64,000 nucleotides of DNA from Chiua virens (Eukaryota; Basidiomycota; Agaricomycetes; Boletales; Boletaceae): NCBI GenBank assembly GCA_019787685.1, contig JAHNUO010000010.1, positions 682,001 to 746,000 on the forward strand. Reading direction: 5' to 3'. This document shows positions 56,047-64,000 of the stretch, piece by piece. The stretch's first letter is position 1, and every line of letters begins with the position of its first letter. A program made the position numbers and the translations under genes. The notes under the pieces were generated by a model. The model was not told the origin of the DNA. It worked only from the letters and a program-made list of their open reading frames with translations, and did no database searches.

Positions 56047-58433
56047 TCAAGGAAGTGCAAGCCAAGCCTCAAGCAACTTGGGGAAGTTCGGCGTTCCGAG
56101 ACCCGTGACGGGATCCCAGCCGACTGACGCATTGTACCCGTTAGTTCCGCATCCTGGGTTGTCTCCCATCGTAATATCGTTGAAAGCACCAACAAAGGCA
56201 GGGGTGTAGATCTATGGGGAAAATCTCGTCACGACGCGCCATGGTCACCGAGGGCACAACAACACTGACCGTTGGGTTGATGAATCCGATGGTCGATTTG
56301 CCAGCTGCGAGACGAGCATCGTTGATCATGGTGAAGATTGCGCCGCTAACTGGAGAAGAGCAAGACGTTCCATAAACGAGTTCGAATTCTCCATCGACCT
56401 AAGTATGGGACGTGAGCTCGACCGTTGAGCGAAACAAGAATAAGCAACATACAGCAACGACAGTAGTTTGCTCCGTTGGCGGAAATGTCAGGGTAGGCAC
56501 GAGACTGTGATTGCTCAGCCATCTTCAACTCGGAGTGAAAGAAGCACGTACCTGGCCAGTTGAATTCCAGATGTCGGACGGGTAGTCGGGGTAGTAGTTC
56601 TTCAGGTAGTATTCGACTGCCGTCTTCTGGTAATCAGGCATAGCAAAGTAGTTGCTCCATCCACCACCAGAGTAGATGACCTCCTCACAAGCCGTCTCGG
56701 GCTCGTAGACCGTAGATCCGTATGGCACCATAGTGGCACCGACGGAAGTGATATAAGGACAACTTCCAGGGAAAGTTGGGTTGAACATCGTTCCATCCGC
56801 AGTTTGGGTCCCTGTGCATGAATACGCACTAAGAACGACATCGAAAAAACAATGAATTTCGTACCGTTAGGGTTCAAGCAGAGGCCTCCATTACCGGCGA
56901 CACCATAGTCACCTGAGCTATACAGGATGGTAACACCCATGAGTCCAAGTTTGGCGTACTCCGCACACTGACGGGCAGTATAGAACACGGTGAGGTCGGC
57001 TTCGTCATAGGAATATGAGGTCGAGATGACATTGGATAATGGTGCAGTTCCGCACGCCTCAGGACCTTTAATGGTGTGTAAGTAAGCTACTCGGAGAACA
57101 TAATCTATGTGCTCACTGACCCTCATATCCGCCAGGGTAGGGGTCAGGGTATGTGGCATCTTGGGTCGGGTCGTCACCACCCTCGAAAGTGCAGTAAGAT
57201 GCATCGAGGGCGTCGAGGAAGTTGTTGAACGAAGCGCCTGAGAAATGACATAAGTTTCGATGAAAAGCACGAGATTTCGGTGACTAACCCTCCACCATAT
57301 CACCAGCTTGGTATAAAGTCACTATTTGTGATGGTCCGACGAGACCCATACCATATTGAAGGTCAAGATCAGATTCACCATTGTATTCGAAACCCTGATA
57401 CTCGGTTTGTGCATAACCTGAGTGGGAAGTAAGACCGATGCACAATTCTGTATCACGTGTACCATTACCTCCGTCGATTGAAACCATATACGGGGACCTC
57501 CCGTAGAGAGTGGGAGAGAAGTTCGCAAAGAACATATCCAGATCAGTCTGAAGGTAAGCCTGTGGGGTGTATTCCACTAGAATGTATACATATATCAGCG
57601 CAGTAAGATTTAGCGAGGTGTTCGCCTACCAATTCCATAGCTGTTTAAACTGTGCGAACTAGGAGTGTCTTCAAGCCCATAGAGCGCGCGTAAGCAGTCG
57701 AGCGTAATGTATTCGTCGCAGGTAGAAAGGTCGGTAGGAAGTGCAGAGGTCAACTTTCCAGCGGTCTTGGGCCCAACACCCGCACCCGGCTGACCGATGG
57801 AGCGGGCGGGCTCGATGCTATCACGTCGCGTCAGCTTCGCATCGAAATGCACACTGGGGAGGACAAAGTCCACGTGAGGGGCAATGTTTTCGGGCAAGTG
57901 GTATGCTTCACAAGCTATGTATTCGATCATCAGCCACCGAGTGAGAAATAATCTCTGAAATCCACCAACCGACGTGCTCCTTTCCTGAATTATGCCCATA
58001 AAGGTTGTACTCTGCTTGAAGGAGATGCTCTGCCTCTTCGACAGTGGTGGTCACTTCGACCCAACCCTTGCTCGATGTCAACCGAATGCGATCGCTCTCT
58101 ATACCACTTTGCATGAGCCACGATCGAACCGCCTCGATCGTCTCATCGCTGGGCGCGAACATGTCAACGACATCACCCGCAGACCAGTGTTTTCCATATT
58201 TTTCGGACTCGGGGTGCGATACCTCCATGAGGTATTTCCCAACGTCGCCCAAGTTCCTCTGGGTGAGGGCAAAACGCAAAGGAATAAGTGAGCTAGGGTC
58301 ATGTCTGCGTTTCAACGCCCAGCCTGTGGGGACATGCGTGCGCTTCTCGTGGAGGACGTAAGGAGAGAGGGCGGGCTCGGCAGCAGCGAAGAGACCTGAG
58401 ACTAAGGACAACGAGTGACAGGAGGGACCTCAT
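56047..58433 (-). pseudogene. Sedolisin (S53) tripeptidyl-peptidase-like, two 1-nt insertions
   Basis: Secreted acidic serine peptidase of fungal nutrition. About nine minus-strand exons encode a signal peptide (MRSLLSLVVLSL), a pro-domain (RNLGDVGKYLMEVSHPES, KYGKHWSAGDVVDMFAPS, GWVEVTTTVEEAEHLLQA, HVDFVLPSVHFDA) and the catalytic domain. The Glu/Asp pair is in YNGESDLDLQYGMG, the oxyanion Asp in SSGDYGVAGNGG, and the nucleophile Ser in VYGTSCSSPVSGAIF. The Ca-site region is [17 protein letters not shown] and [14 protein letters not shown]; stop at 56047-56049. One extra base at ~58397 breaks the signal peptide frame and another at ~56463 breaks SANGANY/VVAVDG. Without these two the ORF would be complete. 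Either recent inactivation or sequencing errors. Confidence 0.8.
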
Positions 58434-59460
58434 GTCGGAGCAACAGTAGGCGTCGTGACGGCATATTGCAATTCGGAGGGGATTTTATGGGAGGGTGGTG
58501 GGACAAAATGGACTGCAGCAGCGTGGTCCCATTCAGACAGCATGGTCCCGTCCAGATAAGCGGATGGTCTCAACATGCATCTGGGAGTTGTATGCATATT
58601 TAGGACGCGTGCTCTCGCGAGGAGGGTAGTGCCTCGCACTGACGACGCGTAGCCAAATAACGATGAACTAAGAGTGGCGCCCGGGATCTTGAGATGGCAG
58701 GCGGGAGTCCACGGTCCCGTACCAAAAACGCCCCGCCCCGCCTGGATACCGCGATTCAAAGGGTAGACGATTGTCGCGAAGCCTGCTAGAATAGTCGTTA
58801 TCTTGCTTTGTGCCGTGAGAGGCGGTGTCAGCCCCGAGTACACGCCGAGTGCTTAAATTAACTCGACGTACCATGTCCGCGCGCGTAGTTACTAATCAGC
58901 TTCGCTACTACCAATCTTTGAAAAAGACACTGACGTCCGATACATGACAGTGGAGTCACTTCTTGTTTAGGGAACAGAGTACACCGAGTTTGTAATAATT
59001 TTCCCTCTCTCGGCACACCGGGCACAGTAGTCGGCACCTTTGTTGGATCGGTTCATGTTGTTCGTCCCTTTGTTTCTCCAAATGTGTTCGTCTGTGATCG
59101 ATTGATCTTTCAATAGGATGCTGATGCATTGTATGCTATGGACCTCCGCCTGAATCATGCGAAATTGCTCGCTTCTCATTCACAGTTTCCCTTCCCCGTT
59201 ATCCCTACTTCCATGCGTCCATCCCAGTCTTTTCGGCAGCATCCAAAGTGGTCTCGATGAGCACGAAATGAGTCATGGCCGCGAACAAAGAGACGGAGAA
59301 TCATGACGAGTCGACGACAACGCTGCCGCATACGCCCATCAGTGCGACCACGGCGTCGGATCGTGTAGAAGGACTACCTGTCCATAGAGACGATGAAGTA
59401 GAAGATCGATGCACGTCGCTTTAGCTGTCGCGATTGGCTTGTCGGATCTTACCACCCCAG
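58434..59460. other. Sedolisin upstream region, no other gene recognised
   Basis: Contains the sedolisin promoter. Short frames near 58430-58870 on the minus strand have no motif. A small open frame at 59276-59425 on the plus strand starting MAANKETENHDESTTT is low-complexity and unplaced. Confidence 0.35.
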
Positions 59461-60607
59461 TCAAACTTCTTGATCGATTCTCCCCGTCCCCCTCCCGTTC
59501 CCGTCCTGTATTTTCAAAGGCTGCGGTGTTCCCTTCGCCGAACGGACCTTTCTGTCCTTGTCGGGGCCATCCACCTCTTCATTTACTGAGGGAATGTCTG
59601 GGCGAACCACACCTGCCAGGACGGTCACGCCAGCTGGTCCGGTGTCTTTATCGTCTGGAAAGGACCTCAACCTGGGCGACCAAAACCACCCAAAAGTGAA
59701 CGTCAAGACGAACGATTCAGACTCTTCCACTTCCAAGGATGCCGCTGGGCTCTCGTCACCGACGAGTCCTGGCAGTTGACTCCGCAAGGATTCCCAGGGG
59801 TTTTGGGGGTCTGTTAACTTGAACCCTGTCTCGTCGTCCTCATCTTCCTCCTCGCGCTTCCCCTGTCACCGACTGAAGGAAAGATGGGGTCAAGGCTTGC
59901 AGCAGTCGGATGGATTGGTGAGAAGAAAGGACCAGTTTTAGGAGAAGGTACCACGTCATCAGGCTCTTGCAATTCGCAATTCACATCATCTGCCAAGGCT
60001 GGGTCGTCTCTTGGTTCAAACTGCTCCAGCAGCGCCGAGTCTCTTCAAGTCCGAGAGAAGGCCCCGTCTTTCCGCCCGCGACTGGGTCTGCGTTCGGTAG
60101 CTCGGATCCTTGTTCGCTATGTCCTCCGAATGGGGCGTCTGATGGGCGTGCGAATCCGACGACGTTGCCTGCGTTCCTGGCGACGGCAAATGTGAAGCTC
60201 GAGGTCGAGGGAAATTGTCGTTGAGATTGAGCCTGAGTTCGGTCGACGCTGGCAAGGGTGGTGTGGGATTGGAAGGTCTGGGATGGCAGGCCAGTTTGAG
60301 CGCCAATGGAGAGATGGACTCCGAGCATGGTCGGCAAGGGGTCGTCTGGATCAGATCATGCTATGAACGGCGTTACGGGAGGGAAACCACTGCGATTGCC
60401 ACCGTCCACAACGGGCGTGGATGATTTCTGACCTGGCAAAGACTCAGAAGGGTTAAGCAACGAGTGCCAAGTCTTCTGACATTGGTTCGTCTGCGTTGGG
60501 AGGGAAGAATGGTAGAGCGACATCGAGCTCGGACACCATTGTTCACATAGTGCTCCAAGTGAGACGACGACGACGAATTCTGGTATAATGCCCTTCCCAA
60601 TTCTCAC
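59461..60607 (-). pseudogene. Disrupted acidic Ser/Pro-rich protein gene
   Basis: Consecutive minus-strand frames each look coding but need at least three frame changes to join: a first part to FPPVTPFIA; a second with SHTTLASVDRTQAQSQRQF and FTFAVARNAGNVVGFARPSD ending near LGLEE; a third with ALLEQFEPRDDPALADDVN and TGPFFSPIHPTAASLDPIF; a fourth with EEEDEDDETGFKLTDPQNPW and SPAASLEVEESESF, ending at 59461. All parts are low-complexity and acidic or Ser/Pro-rich, so no family can be assigned. Frame changes fall near 60360, 60060 and 59845. They may be indels or unrecognised introns. Confidence 0.4.
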
Positions 60608-61210
60608 TGTATCGCAGCCTTCAAGTCCTCGGGGTCAAATGAGGGCGACTGCTGGGACTGCCACATATGATGTGCCCAAGTCGACCGTAGGGACGACCCT
60701 TCCACACTTGCCCAACGCGCCAAACGACGGTACGTTGCCAACCGCGCACGCGCACCACCACCTATATCTGTCGCCCAACAGAGCCAATTATATTACCGCT
60801 GTATGTACCAATGTTTCACCCTTGTATATTCTTCATGGTATCTTGGTCGACACGCAGATGAATGAAAAATTTCAGCTCGTCAGCGGCACATCATGCTTTA
60901 CTCCGGTCACTGGAACTATACATTCACGATAATAAACGACGCCCGTCTGGCTATCGGCAAGGGGCCAATCGGTTTCGTAAGCCCAACCGTAGGTTCATTT
61001 GAAGATAGGATTCATGCGCAAGATTTTCAGCTCTTTGTTCCTCCTCTTTAGATCTATTGTCCCGAGTTTTGCCGATGATGGTTCGATTCCTCGGTAATGT
61101 CGTTGAAGGGCCTACTACAGGGTACAACGCGACCCAAGGATGTGATCCCACTATGGTTGTCACTTCCTTAGATACGTACGCCGAGTTTGCGCCGAGTGCC
61201 AGTGAATGAC
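60588..61210 (+). pseudogene. Sedolisin (S53) relic, C-terminal part
   Basis: Plus-strand remnants of a second S53 gene: SPNRANYITAV (compare SANGANYVVAV), FQLVSGTSCFTPVTGTI with the SGTS nucleophile motif, INDARLAIGKGPIGFVSPTV (compare INDARLAAGKSTIGFINPTV), and GYNATQGCDPTMV (compare [13 protein letters not shown]). They are in different frames with stops between, and the N-terminal two thirds are missing. It faces the sedolisin gene at 56.0-58.4 kb head-to-head. Confidence 0.65.
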
Positions 61211-61249
61211 ACACCGTCGTACCTTCCATTTCATGTTACTTCGGACTAC

Positions 61250-61634
61250 GCTGTAAGTAGTTGTTCTATTAATAACTGGCGTTCGGTTCTCACACACTCT
61301 ACTTTTCTGCTCCCACGACTATCGGTCAGTCCTATGGCTGAATCACAACCTTCACATGCGCCGTTTTGCCGACTTTTCGCAGGGCTCACGCATTCGAGCT
61401 GGATAGCACGCCAGTGGGTTCTCATCACACATCGCGTCATGACTGTTCTATCGGTGATCCGATCCCGATTGCTGACTGCGTCTCCATTGTGCAGACCACA
61501 GCATTTCCGGACAGTGGTGTATCGGGGAACCAGATGATGGACATTTCTGTCCAGTCGAGTATGACTGGTCGGGGGTCTGGTAATCAACCACGACACCGGG
61601 GAGATTTTGAGGACTTGGTAATGTCTAATGTCGA
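61250..61634. other. No gene recognised
   Basis: No supported feature. Confidence 0.3.
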
Positions 61635-62485
61635 GTGCGTGCATTTGTCAGACGTCAGGATGTGGTGTACCAGCGATCACTGGAGGCGTTGCCGGGGTTA
61701 GCGGATTTCGGGATGCTGCAAGATGATTGGGAGATGGGCGGGGAGGCCTTGGTCGCGACGGTGGTGGAGTGTGTGACGGGTGGTATTGCGCCGATCGGCG
61801 CGTGTGTTTTTGTTCGTTGTCTTTGGCTGCTGAATGGGTGGGTTAGGAGGGTCAGCACTTTAAAGTGGTCGATATGGCGTTAGAAGTGGGGGTGGAAGGG
61901 GTGTTTCCCGTTGGTGAGTGATGCATCGTTTGCGGGGACGCTGAACTCGAAAATGTGTTCTGCAGAATATTCCGCCGGTGACCAGTTTTTGGGTGTTTAT
62001 CGGGTTGCGCTGGCTTGAAAGAGGACGAGACGGTCGTCCCTGGGCCAGAAGAGGTAAGCAGTGTTTATTCTTCTACGACGGGTGCGGTGACAAGACGTGT
62101 ATATATAGGGTTCTATCGGGGAGACAGTGCAGACCTCTTATCGCCACTGCCGATACTCAGTCTGCCACGCAAAACAGTCCTCGCACTCCTCACTGGCAGT
62201 GTCCCTGCGACTGCGAAAGTGCACATACCGATCCCGTTGATATTGACGGTGCGGTGGAACCGGGACGCGGGCCGACCGGCGAGTATCGGCGGACCCACAG
62301 CCATCGGACGAATTTGTGACGGCTGGGGTGCGGAAGTATGGGGCGGCGCAGTGGCATGGTATGTCAATGCGGTTGATCATCGGCGGGGTACGGTGTGGAT
62401 GTGCGGTTGCACTGGGGAGGAACATGTGGATGATGGACAGGAACGGACGGTGTTGGTATTGCGACGTGGTCTGTCTAGAGAGTAA
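61635..62485 (+). CDS. Possible gene, unknown, probably disrupted
   Basis: Plus-strand frames containing YQRSLEALPGLADFGMLQDD and EALVATVVECVTGG, a good intron (donor GTGAGTG at 61914, acceptor TTCTGCAG to 61965) leading to EYSAGDQFLGVYRVALA, then a one-base frame change into LKEDETVVPGPEEVS and an open frame to 62485. No family was recognised. The intron and the coherent protein-like text suggest a real but decayed gene. Confidence 0.3.
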
Positions 62486-62584
62486 ATGATGTATGTAATC
62501 TGGTGTTGTGTGTTGTTGACACGGGCTCTTTCTCTCATCGAATCTTCAAGTTTCTCAGTTGACAACGAACGAGAAACAACTAGA

Positions 62585-63836
62585 ATGAAGGGGTTTATAG
62601 CTCGCCTCTCGTGCTATCGAATTAAGGCTCCTGCGAGACCTATTGCAGAACAACCCATAGAACAACCCCCCGCGGAACAATCCCTTCAAGTTGATGAACA
62701 ATCTCCCAAAGAACCATCCACACAATCACTCGAATCGCTCGCGGAACTTCCTGGTGCAGAATTTATGCAGATTGACAGCATCAGAAAGAAATTCGGACGC
62801 TTCAGAATCCTTATCGTCGGCCGGGCCAACGCTGGGAAGACCACGATACTCAAGCAAATCTGTAACTCTACGGAAGATCCGGTGATCTATGATGGATACG
62901 GAAAAAAGGTCTGTTTAAACGTCATGTGACAACGTCTGTCGTGATCCAGGACGTACTGATGGTCTGTAATCAGGTCAATCCAGCAAAGATCCAGGGATCC
63001 AGGGACGTGAGTTGCGTGGTTGCTGTGACCTCTTTATCAGTATTATTTGGTTAACACGTCCCAAGCGTGGAATGCATGATATTAAGAATGAACTGGTCTT
63101 CCGAAGCAACCCGAATTTTGTTTTTCACGATTCGCAGGGCTTCGAAGCTGGCAGTATAGAAGAATTCGAAGAGATGAAGGACTTTGTTTCAGATCGTGCA
63201 AAGACAAGATTCCTCAAGAGACGAATCCATGCTATATGGTACTTGGGGGTAATGACATTTATGCTACCACACCATTGTTGACATGTTACTGAGTAGGTAT
63301 TGCATTCCAATGGATCAGTACCACCGGGCTGTGTTGGCTGCAGAGGAGAAGTTTTTTGGTGATTGTGACACAGGGAATGGTAAGCTTTACAAAGGCATAA
63401 TGCTTCTTTCTGATATTGTTTTCTGTTTGCACTGGCAGTACCTGTTGTGCTTGTATTCACAAAATGTGATGCACTCTTGGTGCAAGGGATTGCAGCTTTG
63501 ACACCTGAGGAGAAAGAGCTACCTTATGAAGAAAGGGTTGGAAAGGGACAGCACAATGCCAATATGTTGCTGGAAGAGAACCCTGCATGGGAGAGAGTAC
63601 AAATGATGAAGTATCCTCCAAAAATACATGTAGAGTTAAAGGGTATGTGTGGAGATATATTCTGGATTTGTTGAAACTGATCTCAAACAAACAAGACCTG
63701 CACAAGTCTAATGAGGGGTGCTCAGTTCTCTTAGCAAGGACTGTAGTGGCCTTGAATGAAGAAGCATTGCAGATGCTACTTGTGACTACACAGTGCACAA
63801 ACATCATGCTTTGCATTGAGTATGCTGTGAAAAGGT
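62585..63836 (+). CDS. P-loop GTPase (G-domain protein), 3' end uncertain
   Basis: Exons 62585-62908, 62974-63006, 63066-63238, 63297-63379, 63439-63642 and 63696-~63836 join in phase. Residues ~1-75 are a Pro/Glu-rich leader (AEQPIEQPPAEQ). Then G1 is FRILIVGRANAGKTTILKQI, G3 is FVFHDSQGFEAG, and G4 is VPVVLVFTKCDALL. This is the TRAFAC/Era-HSR1-like type common in large families in Agaricomycetes, distantly like AIG1/GIMAP immune GTPases; the role is unknown. After the last placed exon (ending IEYAVKR) a repeat runs to the window edge, so the gene may continue. From ~63285 on the sequence is almost free of CpG, whereas exons 1-3 are CpG-rich, the same switch seen inside the CHAT genes. Confidence 0.7.
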
Positions 63837-64000
63837 GCTCTGATTGTGAATGGGCTTCCAATCTGAAGGATACTTATCCATGCTCCTCTGTCCTGGCCCC
63901 TGTCCTATCATTTATAGCCAGTAAGTGCTCTAATTATAAATGGGTTTCCAGAAGGATGCTCATCCATTTCCTCTGTCCTGGCCCCTGTCCTCTCATTCAT
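63837..64000. repeat. Two-copy direct repeat at window edge
   Basis: GTGCTCTGATTGTGAATGGG... to TATCATTTATAGCCA is followed by a second diverged copy GTGCTCTAATTATAAATGGG..., both with CCTCTGTCCTGGCCCCTGTCC. Unit ~85 bp; the array may continue beyond the window. Confidence 0.65.

Noticed and set aside
62113..62425. Minus-strand ORFs near 62.3 kb
   Set aside because: His/Arg/Pro-rich antisense text with no motif; the plus strand has an intron-like junction nearby.
1..64000. tRNA or rRNA genes
   Set aside because: No stretch with the expected A/B box or conserved rRNA motifs was noticed; a covariance-model scan could still find one.

Overview
The window is nuclear DNA of a filamentous basidiomycete. 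Nearly all genes are split by 45-95 nt GT-AG introns, and the protein families (DUF6533 and DUF6534 membrane proteins, TPR-CHAT proteins, sedolisin, short C2H2-like zinc fingers) are typical of Agaricomycetes. A Ceratobasidiaceae/Rhizoctonia-like fungus is my best guess, by inference only. All calls come from reading the sequence; no database search was run.

0-8.3 kb: single-copy, mostly conserved genes: a C2H2-like protein, an intact 12-exon HRD3/SEL1L gene (ER-associated degradation), a DEK_C + SWIB chromatin protein, and a minus-strand protein with SAP-like, F-box-like and ankyrin-like parts.

9-25.6 kb: a tandem array of four DUF6533 membrane-protein genes (+). Each was originally paired with a convergent DUF6534 membrane-protein gene (-). 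The DUF6534 partner is complete only beside the last unit. Elsewhere it has an internal deletion, is cut to its last exon, or is down to a few tens of codons. Promoters (CRE-like motif plus TATA), a hairpin element flanked by 9-bp direct repeats, and a ~95-bp minisatellite also lie here.

26.2-43.6 kb: a tandem segmental duplication of about 8.5 kb. Each copy holds an N-acetylglucosamine-kinase-like gene (frameshifted in copy 1, a relic in copy 2), an acyl-CoA-synthetase/4CL-like gene ending in the peroxisomal signal SKL, a ~1.3 kb pyrimidine-rich leader, and a C2-like/TPR/CHAT gene of about 991 aa. A third CHAT gene, with at least seven frameshifts, lies at 52.5-55.7 kb behind a similar leader.

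45-49.8 kb: two copies of an IPNS-like 2-oxoglutarate/Fe(II) dioxygenase with an unusual HxE in place of HxD.

56-64 kb: a secreted sedolisin (S53) gene with two 1-nt insertions, an eroded S53 relic on the other strand, a disrupted acidic Ser/Pro-rich gene, and a P-loop GTPase at the right edge.

The most unusual signal is compositional. The C2/TPR half of each CHAT gene, introns included, is almost free of CpG. The flanking 5' exons and the CHAT domain are CpG-rich, and the switch falls at the same place in all three paralogues. The 3' half of the GTPase gene shows the same effect. This suggests long-term methylation-type decay, or a different origin, of one block inside otherwise ordinary genes. 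The many single-base indels in otherwise conserved genes could be real decay or uncorrected long-read errors, and this must be settled before pseudogene calls are trusted.
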